From: a virus
Reading direction: 5' to 3' (one strand)
DNA length: 25,997 nt
IMG/VR virus record: IMGVR_UViG_3300000270_000002
Span: 1 to 25,997 of that record
The translations under genes were made by a program, and so were the position numbers. Within the stretch, counting starts at the first letter, position 1. Each line of letters starts with the position of its first letter. The notes below the pieces were generated by a model. It saw only the letters and a list, made by a program, of their open reading frames with translations, searched no databases and was not told the DNA's origin. Shown one piece after another: positions 1-7,945 of this stretch.

Positions 1-322
1 ACGCCTAGGTGCAGTTATTTTTCAGTGTTAAAAACTTTGGCAGGTAGTGGCGTTCGTCATGTATAGCTACTCGCTTTATTAGGACGAGCAAAGCCTTACT
101 CTTTAATTAGCAATAGTGAAAACCTAGCTGTAAAATCTTATTTAAACTGTAACCACCTGTTTTATATTGAAAATAAAGCGTAAGTAGTGAAATACATCGG
201 TTTTAACAATCGTACTATTGTGATATTTCTAAACTTAATTAGTTGCCCTTTAAATATTAAGTTGCTCTTTTTTGCGGTTCGTGTAATTATAATAAGCAAC
301 TAAAGACAAGCCGGGAGAGAAC
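1..322. other. Non-coding region upstream of parA
   Basis: I see no convincing gene in this AT-rich stretch. Its right half holds the apparent parA promoter and a set of AGTTGC repeats, annotated separately. I looked for a telomere-like long palindrome, as expected near a protelomerase gene in linear phage-plasmids, and found none. The left part up to about 230 remains unexplained. Confidence 0.5.
241..301 (+). promoter_or_regulatory. parAB promoter with AGTTGC repeats (putative ParA operator)
   Basis: A perfect -10 hexamer TATAAT lies at 288-293; the -35 is weak (around 262-270). The direct repeats AGTTGCCCTTT (241-251) and AGTTGCTCTTT (260-270) are 19 bp apart, and an inverted copy AGCAACT follows at 295-301, so the repeats bracket the core promoter. 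Known: ParA proteins with an N-terminal HTH, such as SopA of F and ParA of P1, repress their own operon by binding repeats at the promoter. Inference: these repeats are the operator. Confidence 0.5.
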
Positions 323-1486
323 ATGACGTTAGCAAAACTGATGAGAGACTGCATAACTGAAGCAAATAAGTGGAGTGCAGGGCGTGCTAAGAAGGTATTT
401 GGTGACGATTCACCAGATGCACGTAAGATAAAGCGCCGCTTTAAGATTAATGCTGCGGCCAGCTATATAAACGTATCAAGACAAGCCATAGAGAAAGCCG
501 AGAAAGAAGGGCGATTACCACCCGCAGATTATATCGATAGCAATGGTGTTAACCCTCGCCCTATTCGCCAAGGCTACACATTAGAACAAGTGGATATGAT
601 GAGAGACCATTTTCAAACTCAACCATATCAAACTGCAGAGTTAAGCCCGATAACACTCGCAATACCAGGTGGTAAAGGTGGTTGTTACAAAACCAGCACT
701 GCAGTTAGCTTTGCACAGTGGTGTTCATTGAAGGGCTATCGTGTGCTGTTAATCGACATAGATCAGCAGTCGCATGCATCGATGTATTTCGGTTATCACC
801 CTGAGTTAAATACGACTATTAACGATACCGTATTACCGTTTATGTTGGGTGAAGAAGATGATCTTAGCTATTGCATCAAAAGCACAGCTTGGCCAAAGCT
901 GGAAATCATCCCTAGCCACCTGCAGATGCAACGTCTAGAACGTGAAATTCAAGATGCTGATATAGATTATCCAGCACATGCCATGCTGCAGGCTGGCATT
1001 GCGACTGTTTCAGATAATTACGACCTAATCATTATTGACGGCCATCCAGACCTTGGTATTGGCACCATGAATATGATCTGCGCTTCCGATGTAACTTTGA
1101 TCGCAACATCAACAGAAGTAAACGACATCAACTCAACAGCACAACTTATGGGCCTTATTGGTGATATTTATGATCCAAAGTCTCAACTAGATACAACACA
1201 TGAACCAATTGTGCGCGTTCTGCCAACCAAGTTGGGCGCTTCAGGTTCAGCCAGTCAACAAAACGTACATGAGTTAATGGGCATATGGCCGGGCATGGTG
1301 CTTTTAAATGGTATTCGTGTAACTGACGAAGTGGGGAAAGGCCAGCGCAGAATGGCGTCTATTTATGAGCAAGCCGATGATCAACGTTCAAGTCCGGCGG
1401 CTTGGAAGCGTGCCAGCGATGTATTTGAACGCACCTTTGATGAATTACTTAACACACTAATAAAACCACAATGGGGTAACTCATGA
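323..1486 (+). CDS. parA: ParA/SopA-type partition ATPase (type Ia)
   Basis: This 387-residue protein is the cytoplasmic ATPase that moves plasmid copies apart over the nucleoid together with ParB. The N-terminal ~100 residues contain a helix-turn-helix segment (about 40-62), typical of large type Ia ParA/SopA proteins that also act as operon repressors. The deviant Walker A motif KGGCYKTS is at 118-125 with its signature lysine, A' (LLIDIDQQS) is at 142-150, and Walker B (LIIIDGHPD) is near 237-245. The start ATG has a GGGAG ribosome binding site at 313-317. The stop overlaps the ATG of parB by 4 bp, so the two are translationally coupled. Presence of this pair says the prophage is maintained extrachromosomally. 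Confidence 0.95.
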   Translation: MTLAKLMRDCITEANKWSAGRAKKVFGDDSPDARKIKRRFKINAAASYINVSRQAIEKAEKEGRLPPADYIDSNGVNPRPIRQGYTLEQVDMMRDHFQTQPYQTAELSPITLAIPGGKGGCYKTSTAVSFAQWCSLKGYRVLLIDIDQQSHASMYFGYHPELNTTINDTVLPFMLGEEDDLSYCIKSTAWPKLEIIPSHLQMQRLEREIQDADIDYPAHAMLQAGIATVSDNYDLIIIDGHPDLGIGTMNMICASDVTLIATSTEVNDINSTAQLMGLIGDIYDPKSQLDTTHEPIVRVLPTKLGASGSASQQNVHELMGIWPGMVLLNGIRVTDEVGKGQRRMASIYEQADDQRSSPAAWKRASDVFERTFDELLNTLIKPQWGNS

Positions 1487-2442
1487 ACAGCATTAAAAAC
1501 GATGTGGAAGTAGAATTGGCACCAAGCTCTGTATCAGTAGAAGCCGCAGGTAAAAAGAACAAACGTCAATTAAAGAAACTTGAAGCGAAAGCTGCTGCAG
1601 GTAGCACCATGACTCAAAAAGTCTTAGGTGAAGACGTTACATTTAAGCTGGTGGAAGTTAAGCCTAAAGACATTGACCGACGGACTATGGTTTGGATGGA
1701 GAATGAGCGAGATCAAGACTTACTTGATGAACATGCTCTTGCTCACCTAATACCTTCCTTTGAAGAAAACGGCCAGCAAGAACCTGCTAAGGGCAGAGAG
1801 CTATGCGGTATCTTTGAAATTGCTGATGGTAGTTCTAGACGAGGCACTGCAATAATAACTAAGAAGCCGTATTTTGCATGGATTGGTGATTTAACTGACG
1901 AACAAATGACGTATTTGTCTGATATAGGAAACACCTATAAAGACACCAGTGCTTATGAAAAAGGTAAAAAATACACTCGGTTATTAAAACAGGCCAATCA
2001 AGAGGAAGTTTCAAAATCAATAAAACTTTCTCGTAAAGCAATGATGCGATACGTTAAAACTGCATTGTTGCCCAAGGAGTTCATTCGCTGTCTATCGTCA
2101 CCTAATGAATTAAGCGCACGACGTGGTGAAACCCTGCTTACTATTTATAACAAACCCGCAACGCCGAAAGATGAAGTGATCGCGTTTTTTGATTTTTGGG
2201 CTGACAATTATAAGGGAACGTTAGGTACCGAGGAGTTAATTACGCTATTTGAAGATAAATGTGGCGTAACTAAAAAAACTGTTGAGGTAATAGAACCGAA
2301 GGGACTTGCTATGGGGGCAACTGTAAAAGTTAAAAATGGCAACGCGACATTTAATGTGCCAAAAGTATCGGATGATTCATTAGCAAAAATTGAGGCATTC
2401 ATATCGAAAACACTATCAGAAGAAGCGGTTAATAACTGCTAA
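1483..2442 (+). CDS. parB: ParB/SopB-type centromere-binding protein
   Basis: This 319-residue protein is the adaptor that binds centromere sites and stimulates ParA. The N-terminus is basic (about 23-40). The ParB nuclease-like/CTPase core includes the box DGSSRR at 115-120, corresponding to the arginine-rich box of SopB. The next stretch, GDLTDEQMTYLSDIGN (about 135-150) and SAYEKGKKYTRLL (about 156-168), reads like F SopB, and a helix-turn-helix follows at about 171-195. It starts within the end of parA (ATGA overlap) and is followed by a hairpin at 2449-2472. Similarity to SopB rather than to chromosomal ParB is my reading by eye. Likely target sites are the five 16-bp palindromes scattered in the late genes. 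Confidence 0.93.
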   Translation: MNSIKNDVEVELAPSSVSVEAAGKKNKRQLKKLEAKAAAGSTMTQKVLGEDVTFKLVEVKPKDIDRRTMVWMENERDQDLLDEHALAHLIPSFEENGQQEPAKGRELCGIFEIADGSSRRGTAIITKKPYFAWIGDLTDEQMTYLSDIGNTYKDTSAYEKGKKYTRLLKQANQEEVSKSIKLSRKAMMRYVKTALLPKEFIRCLSSPNELSARRGETLLTIYNKPATPKDEVIAFFDFWADNYKGTLGTEELITLFEDKCGVTKKTVEVIEPKGLAMGATVKVKNGNATFNVPKVSDDSLAKIEAFISKTLSEEAVNNC

Positions 2443-2448
2443 AACGAG

Positions 2449-2472
2449 AAACCCCAGCGCCAACTGGGGTTT
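2449..2472 (+). terminator. Hairpin after parB
   Basis: A 9-bp perfect stem AAACCCCAG/CTGGGGTTT encloses a 6-nt loop (CGCCAA), directly after the parB stop. Only three T residues close the stem and no U-tract follows, so it may attenuate rather than fully terminate, or protect the mRNA end. Two tiny genes lie just downstream. Confidence 0.6.
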
Positions 2473-2503
2473 AAAACACAACTAAAACCGCCAGGAGATA
2501 ATT

Positions 2504-2665
2504 ATGTCTACACAGGACTATAGCAGAATAAAAACCACACCACTATTAGAAATGCCACACTTACCTGCGCATCTAGTCGCTGAATGGCTAAGCAGTCAGT
2601 CCGATTATATCGGTGAAGCTGTAGCCAAAGCCTGCTATCAACAAATCGCGGGATCAACATGCTAA
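2504..2665 (+). CDS. Small hypothetical protein (53 aa)
   Basis: This gene encodes MSTQDYSRIK... ending ...IAGSTC. The ATG has a good ribosome binding site (AGGAG at 2493-2497, 6 nt away). The product is soluble-looking, with a short predicted helix ending in EAVAKACYQQ. I do not recognise the family. It lies just after the parB hairpin, and its last seven bases contain the ATG of the next tiny gene, which argues that both are translated as a pair. Confidence 0.55.
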   Translation: MSTQDYSRIKTTPLLEMPHLPAHLVAEWLSSQSDYIGEAVAKACYQQIAGSTC

Positions 2666-2742
2666 AAGAAAACGCAACAGAAGTGTTATCAGTCATCGCG
2701 ATAATCGTATTGTCTATCTTAATTAAAAAGTTATTCTTTTAA
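2659..2742 (+). CDS. Tiny membrane peptide (27 aa)
   Basis: A 27-residue ORF begins MLKENATEV, continues with one hydrophobic helix (SVIAIIVLSILI) and ends in KKLFF. That is a single membrane segment with a positively charged C-terminal edge. A GGGA ribosome binding site (2650-2653) lies 5 nt upstream, and the start overlaps the preceding gene (ATGCTAA). A strong terminator follows 9 bp after the stop. Its size and shape resemble small membrane peptides such as type I toxins or accessory phage peptides, but nothing identifies a function. Confidence 0.5.
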   Translation: MLKENATEVLSVIAIIVLSILIKKLFF

Positions 2743-2751
2743 ACCATAAAA

Positions 2752-2782
2752 TGACTGCATTATTTAGTGCAGTCACTTTTTT
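2752..2782. terminator. Bidirectional rho-independent terminator
   Basis: The 8-bp stem TGACTGCA/TGCAGTCA (2752-2759 and 2768-2775) has loop TTATTTAG and is followed on the + strand by CTTTTTT. On the - strand it is followed by a short T-run (TTTT). It sits between the convergent + tiny genes and the - strand repressor, whose stop codon lies inside the hairpin. Confidence 0.8.
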
Positions 2783-3099
2783 ATCACATCAGCCAGCTCT
2801 TCCAAAAACCTAATGATGACTTGTTTAATTCGCAACGGAAACTTTCTCGCCATCGCAGCAACGTCTTTTTCCGTGACGAACTCATGCGAAAACAATGCAA
2901 CTGAGACGTCCATATCTGACATATTAAGCGCGTTGAGATAAGCGCGGTATTGGCTAAATTTCATATCAGTATCGCCGCTCTCAATACGTTGTATCGTCCG
3001 CGAACTAATGCCGGTCAATTCAGCCATTTTATCCTGAGATATTTTACTGTTTTCTCTGTAACGTCTTAATACATATACAATTGGGTCTATTTTATTCAT
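2773..3099 (-). CDS. XRE-family (Cro/C1-type) transcriptional regulator
   Basis: A protein of about 108 residues (111 if the GTG at 3108 is used). The N-terminal half is a classic XRE helix-turn-helix: SKISQDKMAELTGISSRTIQRIESGD, split here for length as SKISQDKMAEL plus TGISSRTIQRIESGD. The C-terminal half is helical and rich in hydrophobic and basic residues, probably for dimerisation. It is convergent to the par operon and divergent from the small gene at 3343, the usual placing of a phage repressor or Cro-like switch. Neither start has a good ribosome binding site; I chose the ATG. The direct repeats just upstream are the likely operator. It could control lysogeny or only the neighbouring genes. 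Confidence 0.8.
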   Translation of the reverse strand: MNKIDPIVYVLRRYRENSKISQDKMAELTGISSRTIQRIESGDTDMKFSQYRAYLNALNMSDMDVSVALFSHEFVTEKDVAAMARKFPLRIKQVIIRFLEELADVIKK

Positions 3100-3105
3100 A
3101 TTGAA

Positions 3106-3146
3106 CACGTCAACTTTGTCATGAATTTACGGTTATCACGTCAACT
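3106..3146. promoter_or_regulatory. Direct repeats CACGTCAACT (putative repressor operator)
   Basis: Two identical 10-bp copies occur at 3106-3115 and 3137-3146. They are 31 bp apart, close to three helical turns, directly at the start of the - strand regulator gene. On the - strand each copy reads AGTTGACGTG and contains a TTGAC element like a -35 box. Autoregulation by the XRE protein is an inference from position. Confidence 0.45.
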
Positions 3147-3265
3147 ATGGCGCTACTTCTTTAGAACTATACATAATCACTATCCTTGCTGTATTTTTTG
3201 CTGTTACTATGCTGCCGTTAATTACAGCTTATAAAACAAAAGCTTAATAGTATATTTTATGGGTT

Positions 3266-3302
3266 TTTCACATGTTTAAAATCATGAATTCATAATGTGA
3301 AA
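3266..3302. promoter_or_regulatory. Inverted repeat upstream of the 58-codon gene
   Basis: Arms TTTCACAT (3266-3273) and ATGTGAAA (3295-3302) are perfect 8-bp inverted copies about 29 bp centre to centre, with a separate 10-bp palindrome ATGAATTCAT (3284-3293) between them. The site lies between the divergent regulator and the + gene, so it is a candidate operator or promoter element for the latter. There is no direct evidence of binding. Confidence 0.35.
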
Positions 3303-3342
3303 GAGACGCAATATAAAACAAGATTAGTTAGGATAGGACGAT

Positions 3343-3519
3343 ATGGACAACAATACGGATATAAAAAATCTAATAGGTGGGTTAGAAATGATGATTGCCG
3401 CGGCTGAGCCGGGAGTTGTTATGACTGAAGAAATGAGTATGGTTTGCAGCGTGACACTGTTAAGCGCGGTGAGGGAATTAAAGCGAGGCATTTTAAACGA
3501 ACAAGGGGTAGTAGGATAA
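3343..3519 (+). CDS. Small hypothetical protein (58 aa)
   Basis: This ORF of 58 codons starts MDNNTDIKNLIGG and ends LNEQGVVG. An AGGA box lies in the 15 nt before the ATG. The sequence is acidic at the N-terminus, methionine-rich in the middle (MMIAA, MTEEMSM) and basic near the end (RELKRG), consistent with a small helical protein. It is divergent from the XRE regulator and closed by a very strong hairpin. I do not recognise it. In phages this position often holds a Cro-like or antirepressor-like accessory protein, but no HTH is visible. Confidence 0.5.
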   Translation: MDNNTDIKNLIGGLEMMIAAAEPGVVMTEEMSMVCSVTLLSAVRELKRGILNEQGVVG

Positions 3520-3533
3520 AATTAATTACTGTT

Positions 3534-3578
3534 AAATAGCTCTTGCCGACAAGTAAACACTCTCGGCAAGAGCTATTT
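3534..3578. terminator. Strong bidirectional terminator hairpin
   Basis: A perfect 16-bp stem (3534-3549 with 3563-3578; core GCTCTTGCCGA/TCGGCAAGAGC) has a 13-nt loop and AT-rich flanks giving T residues on both strands. It separates the convergent + small gene and the - strand late operon, whose last gene D stops at 3585. Confidence 0.85.
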
Positions 3579-3584
3579 TAAACG

Positions 3585-4583
3585 CTAAAGTGGGACACTT
3601 GCTGTTACCATTAAACGATAAGCGCTTGACGCTGAGGCTCTTGCGCTTACATCATCAATTGAATACTGGCCCTGCATATGCAGTGGCCATGTATCATCTA
3701 ATTTAAGCAACCCTTCTGCAACAACATAGGGATCACCTTCCATATCAAGCCGCAACACCTTACCCTTGCGATCGTTTTCTCGCAGTGACGCTTCGGCCTC
3801 AGACGTTGCCTCTGCTTCACTGGCAAAAACATCAGGTAATGTTTTAAATGGTTTTTCGCCTTTCGTGACGCTTTGCTCTGAGCCATCAGCAACATCTTGC
3901 CAACGTGCAACAACACCACTGAAGCGAGAACGAGATGACTCGTCGATTGACGCATTAATAAAACCGCGAGAACTGGGCTTATTAATGGTAGGCAGCGAAA
4001 GTGTAATTACAGGTATATCTTTGCCTGTAATGGTACGAACGTTACCACGCCGAGCCAATACGTAATATTTATCCACTGGTTTTGCCACCGCATCATGTTT
4101 TTTAGCCAATCGACGTAAAAACGACGGGTCAGTTTCATCGGTCTGTTCAATGAAATCGACAGCCACGCTATCTAAAGACGGTTCAACACGAGGTGAAAAA
4201 CCATGCCGTAACGTTACCTTTCTAAAAATATCACCTAAGGTCATATCAGAATATGATTCTGAACGGCGCTGTTTTATCCCCGTTGGATCATCCAATTTAA
4301 ATGGCGCAGCAGTTGCACGAATAGTCACTTGCGGCGGGAAAATTTGCGGTGTTATCCCGGTGATAATAAAAATCCCTTTATCGACTTCTTTCCCCTTGAA
4401 ACCTTCGTACCAGCGAAGTTCACCGTCTTTTTTCGGCATACCATCTTGATCACCTGTATTCACAACTAACGTTAATGAGTCGGACTTTACTCCAGATGAA
4501 TCATTACGAGAGAATGAAAACAAATTAGCATTAATGATCGATGCGCCCGGCCCTTCAACATAACCATTCGGTTCTAATCCCAT
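3585..4583 (-). CDS. D: P2 gpD-like tail protein (late control D family)
   Basis: A 332-residue member of the phage late control D family, which forms the tail/baseplate hub with a fold like T4 gp27. Typical features are the early stretch LFSFSRNDSSGVKSDSL, the segment WYEGFKGKEVDKGIFIITGI, the DETDPSFLRRLAKKHDA region near residue 150, and a C-terminal domain ending in RLMVTASVPL. In P2 the same protein also gave the family its late-control name. It is the final gene of the late operon and overlaps gene X by 10 bp. The ATG at 4583 follows GGTGA. Confidence 0.9.
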   Translation of the reverse strand: MGLEPNGYVEGPGASIINANLFSFSRNDSSGVKSDSLTLVVNTGDQDGMPKKDGELRWYEGFKGKEVDKGIFIITGITPQIFPPQVTIRATAAPFKLDDPTGIKQRRSESYSDMTLGDIFRKVTLRHGFSPRVEPSLDSVAVDFIEQTDETDPSFLRRLAKKHDAVAKPVDKYYVLARRGNVRTITGKDIPVITLSLPTINKPSSRGFINASIDESSRSRFSGVVARWQDVADGSEQSVTKGEKPFKTLPDVFASEAEATSEAEASLRENDRKGKVLRLDMEGDPYVVAEGLLKLDDTWPLHMQGQYSIDDVSARASASSAYRLMVTASVPL

Positions 4584-4795
4584 ATATTCACCACTTTCAC
4601 TGACTCAGGTTCGACAACCTCCGGTAATACGATCTCAACATTAGCTGCCAAGGTCGCACACTGCGCCAAAAGTTCATTTAAGTGAGGGTTTAATACAAAC
4701 AAAGCCTCTTCGACCTCATCATCATCACGCCCTAAATAACGCCACAAAATATTAGCAACCGTGTCACCATCATTCGTTGATATCTTGCTACTCAA
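4574..4795 (-). CDS. X: P2 gpX-like tail protein
   Basis: This 73-residue protein is of the tail protein X type. Its GDTVANILWRYLGR core and PHLNELL segment match the LysM-like pattern of gpX, and the end VVNIWD matches the NLW ending of P2 gpX. I start it at the TTG at 4795, because GAGGAGG lies 6 nt upstream and the P2 protein begins at this point. The longer open frame would run far into gene U. The TTG overlaps the stop of U (TTGAGTAG). gpX helps to complete the tail, probably at the baseplate centre. Confidence 0.85.
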   Translation of the reverse strand: MSSKISTNDGDTVANILWRYLGRDDDEVEEALFVLNPHLNELLAQCATLAANVEIVLPEVVEPESVKVVNIWD

Positions 4796-5165
4796 CGGGC
4801 GCCTCCTCAAATTGCAATGTAAATGAAAGCACTTCCGCCAAACCATCTTGCTGAATGTAAGTTTGAGATTCATTCACGCTCTCAAGCGTCCACATGCCCA
4901 AGTTATGACCGGTACTATTCGATAACAAATGAGGTTCAAAGCGCATATCACGAAGTTGCTGCAACGCTTTCTCTCCATCTTCACCGTGCCATTCGCCACT
5001 TAACGTAAGCTTGTCAAGAGGCACTTCTGATAAGTGTTTTTTTGCCTTCTGATTCATTCGCTGCTGTTTTTTCCAACCAGAACCAGAACTACGCACCAGC
5101 TTGTTATACTGCGTTTCATTGGAACTGGTAAATACAAAGTCACCAAAGACTACTTGTGCCCTCAT
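4788..5165 (-). CDS. U: P2 gpU-like tail protein
   Basis: A 125-residue protein of the P2 gpU family. It has the family opening (VVFGDFVFTSSNETQYNKLVRSSG), followed by PLDKLTLSGEWHGEDGEKALQQL, a region about gene size and surface rather than catalysis, and ends in LSFTLQFEEAPVE. gpU is needed for tail completion. The ATG overlaps the stop of the tape measure gene (ATGA), and the gene continues directly into X, so T-U-X-D form a tight coupled block. Confidence 0.88.
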   Translation of the reverse strand: MRAQVVFGDFVFTSSNETQYNKLVRSSGSGWKKQQRMNQKAKKHLSEVPLDKLTLSGEWHGEDGEKALQQLRDMRFEPHLLSNSTGHNLGMWTLESVNESQTYIQQDGLAEVLSFTLQFEEAPVE

Positions 5166-7945
5166 GATACATCTCCAAGCGTATTAGCAATCGCAAGTTC
5201 AAAGTCTGGCGGAGCAACGTTATTAAATGCCAGCGCCGTTTTTTGTGCGACCTCTTCACCCATTTTACGGTCATATTCAAGGTTACCCGTCGGCGTCACT
5301 TCAACTTTGATCTGAATCTGTCTATTGTCCTGCGGCGGAGTTTTAGCCACAGCCATTCGTTGCAGCTGAGTTTGTTCGCCAGGTGGAACCAGTTCATCTG
5401 TTCGATTAATAGGTAAGTTGTTTTTCCCACCTTCAGGTGAACTAAACCAACCCGCAATTTGCTCACCCAACCACGAACCTGCAGCGCCGCCACCAATACC
5501 GCCTAATGCACCACCAATAGCAGTACCAATACCTGGTAATATAAGCGAACCGAGAGCAGCACCTGCCATAGCGCCACCTATGCCCCCTGTTAAATCACCG
5601 GCTGCAGAGCCAACATCTTCAGCGCTACCATTGTTAATCGAATCGACCAACTCAATGGAAGAAACCACAATGCCCAAAGGTTTAGCCATTTTACCAACTA
5701 AGCCGCCAGCACCAGCCAACGCACCACCTTTGCTACTCAGTTCACCAACCGCGCCCATGCCATCAACTAAGTCACCACCAAGCGTTAACGACTCAGCGGC
5801 ATTAGCAGCGCCCGGCATCAGTGTTAGAGCCGCTGCGCCACCTAAAAAGCCCGCGCGTTTTGCCCACTTACTCTTGCCAAGAGAGCCTAGCCTTGATGAT
5901 TTTCGCCTTCTTTTTGATGAACGACCACCACGACCAGAGCTTGCGCCATCACCTAACGAATTCAGCTTACCATTAAGACGATCGATAGAGCGTGAAGCAT
6001 TATTAGCTGCAGAGCTCGTTGATAAAACCGAGGATGAAAGTTTTTTCTGCGAGATTAAATCTTTACCCGCACCCAACATGTTTTTACCGAGTTTTAACCC
6101 TATCGCTGCCGTTTTAAATGCAATCAAACCAGTGGTCGCAATCGCTAATCCGGTTGCCAGCTCAGGTGTTTCTTCTAACATCTCAGCAAAGTTTTCAGCA
6201 ACAGTCGTTACCATAGGCGCAACAACTTCAATGACCGGGATCAAACCATCACCAAGTGCCGTCACCACTCTATCCAGTGATGTGACGGATTGATCAATCA
6301 AAAACTGAGCACTACCACGACGACCTGCAAGCTCTTTTTCCCACTCTGCAGATGCTTTTGCTGAATCCTTTGCCAACTTCATGGTGGCAATTAAACCTTT
6401 ATCACCATTCATTGAAGCAATCAATTTTGTCACTGCACCCTTGGCTTCTTCACCAAAGAGTTGGGATATCATTGCAGAACGGTCAACATCATCAGCATCT
6501 CTTAGTGCTGAGAACACTTCAACAATGGTGCCACCGGAATCAGATTGCATACCTGCGGCGATAGCGTCAGCATCGAGTCCCAGCATTGCGTAGATTTCTT
6601 TTTGACTGCCTGTCGCTGCAAAACCTTTTGTTAATGTACCAGTGATACTCTTTAAAGCAGTAGCAGAACGATCTTCACTGCCATCGGCAGCAAATAACGA
6701 ACCAGCTAAGGCGGCAGTATCAGTCGCACTTAACCCTGACGACATTGCTGTCGCCCCTTCACGAGCCAATACCGCAGCTATCTGTTTGGGATCGGTATTA
6801 GCAAGATTGTCAGCGAGTAAGTTGGCCGTTTTAGCGAGTGAAAGTGCTTTGTCATCTTTCAGTCCCATCGACGCCTGAAACGTGGCTAACGTCTCACCAG
6901 ATTTTGCTGCATCAATGCCAAACGCCACCGACATTTCAGAGGCTTCACGGGCAAATTTAAGTAAATCGCTCTGGTTTTCTTGGGCGGTTTTATTCTTGTC
7001 ACCGCCAATGCCCGATTTACCTGCAGAGGCAACTATCTCTGCCATGCCGATTTGACTCATACCTGTATCAACCGCCAAGCGCTTCATATCAGATTTAAAT
7101 GAATCTTCTTCTTCTTGACTGCCAAAGTTAACGACTTTTTTTACATCTAAAAAAGCACTTTGATAATCAACGGCTCGACTTCCAGCGCCGACTAACGGCA
7201 TCGCAGCGACCGCCGTAGCAGTCGCCTGACCAGCTAACTTACTACGCTCAGTAGAACGCACACCTTTACGCGCATCTATTGCTCTGAGCTCTTTTAGGCT
7301 GGCTTTCTGCTTTGATAATGCCTGCGTCGCAATATCGGTTTTCTTGGCCAGCTTTAATTGCTCACCGCCCAGGTCTTTAGTATTTATGCCGACAGAATCA
7401 AGGCTGTGTTTTAAACGCCCGGCGACGGCTGTCTGACCGGAAAATTTAGCGGATGTTTTTTCGACTTGCCTTTCATTACGGCGCTGCGCATTAGTCAGTG
7501 TATTAACTTGTTTTTCTTGAGCAGAATAAGATTTTTTAAGATCCCGAACTTGTTTTTCTTGAGCTTTAAATTCAGCCCTTTGCTCTTTAGATACTTTTTC
7601 AGAAAGATTCATCTCACTTTTTAAGCGAGATAAATGACCGCGAGCAGCATCAAGCTCTTGTTCTTGGTCTTTTAAACTCAGCGTTGACTGAATTAATTCC
7701 TTAGTTAAATCATCACTGGCTAAAGAAAGCTTCGACATTTCATGCCGGGTTTCTTTTAATGTTGCCTGCGCCAGCTGGTAGTTACCTATATCTTTCTGCT
7801 GAGTATCTAACTTTTTTAGCTGGTTATTAGTACCTGCAGCGTCAGATTCTAACTTGTTTAACGCATTACCCGCACTGGCTAAAGGAGCTGATAACTTATT
7901 AACACCGTCAAGAACAATGCTATATTTTTGTTGCTTATCCGCCAT
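5162..7945 (-). CDS. T: Tape measure protein (P2 gpT-like)
   Basis: This protein of about 927 residues sets tail length. Residues ~25-225 are a long K/E/Q-rich coiled coil. The conserved minor tail/tape measure core (MAEIVASAGKSGIGG, AREGATAMSSGLSATD) spans ~260-470, hydrophobic helices lie near 590-615 (LATGLAIATTGLIAFKTAAI), and a glycine-zipper region is at ~780-830. At about 1.5 A per residue the length predicts a tail near 140 nm, similar to P2. The most likely start is the ATG at 7945 with AGGA 7 nt upstream; ATG at 7948 and TTG at 7951 are alternatives. It overlaps the end of the E' frame by about 11 bp, as expected for the E/E'-T arrangement. Confidence 0.93.
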   Translation of the reverse strand: MADKQQKYSIVLDGVNKLSAPLASAGNALNKLESDAAGTNNQLKKLDTQQKDIGNYQLAQATLKETRHEMSKLSLASDDLTKELIQSTLSLKDQEQELDAARGHLSRLKSEMNLSEKVSKEQRAEFKAQEKQVRDLKKSYSAQEKQVNTLTNAQRRNERQVEKTSAKFSGQTAVAGRLKHSLDSVGINTKDLGGEQLKLAKKTDIATQALSKQKASLKELRAIDARKGVRSTERSKLAGQATATAVAAMPLVGAGSRAVDYQSAFLDVKKVVNFGSQEEEDSFKSDMKRLAVDTGMSQIGMAEIVASAGKSGIGGDKNKTAQENQSDLLKFAREASEMSVAFGIDAAKSGETLATFQASMGLKDDKALSLAKTANLLADNLANTDPKQIAAVLAREGATAMSSGLSATDTAALAGSLFAADGSEDRSATALKSITGTLTKGFAATGSQKEIYAMLGLDADAIAAGMQSDSGGTIVEVFSALRDADDVDRSAMISQLFGEEAKGAVTKLIASMNGDKGLIATMKLAKDSAKASAEWEKELAGRRGSAQFLIDQSVTSLDRVVTALGDGLIPVIEVVAPMVTTVAENFAEMLEETPELATGLAIATTGLIAFKTAAIGLKLGKNMLGAGKDLISQKKLSSSVLSTSSAANNASRSIDRLNGKLNSLGDGASSGRGGRSSKRRRKSSRLGSLGKSKWAKRAGFLGGAAALTLMPGAANAAESLTLGGDLVDGMGAVGELSSKGGALAGAGGLVGKMAKPLGIVVSSIELVDSINNGSAEDVGSAAGDLTGGIGGAMAGAALGSLILPGIGTAIGGALGGIGGGAAGSWLGEQIAGWFSSPEGGKNNLPINRTDELVPPGEQTQLQRMAVAKTPPQDNRQIQIKVEVTPTGNLEYDRKMGEEVAQKTALAFNNVAPPDFELAIANTLGDVS

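Noticed and set aside
1-240. Possible telomere-like palindrome at the left edge
   Set aside because: Only short matches such as TAGCTA were found; nothing like the 20-bp or longer inverted repeats of protelomerase sites.
2449-2472. Hairpin after parB as a sopC-like centromere
   Set aside because: The stem AAACCCCAG/CTGGGGTTT does not match the 16-bp motif and has a 6-nt loop; a hairpin at the transcript end is more likely.
5246-5252. Isolated TGCGACC half site in the tape measure gene
   Set aside because: The other arm is absent; a single 7-mer is expected by chance.
6132-6140. Half site GTGGTCGCA in the tape measure gene
   Set aside because: The left arm does not match, so it is not counted as a palindrome copy.
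5418-6293. Long + strand ORF (291 residues) opposite the tape measure gene
   Set aside because: It is a proline/alanine-rich mirror of the glycine/alanine-rich tape measure, with no ribosome binding site and opposite to the late operon direction.
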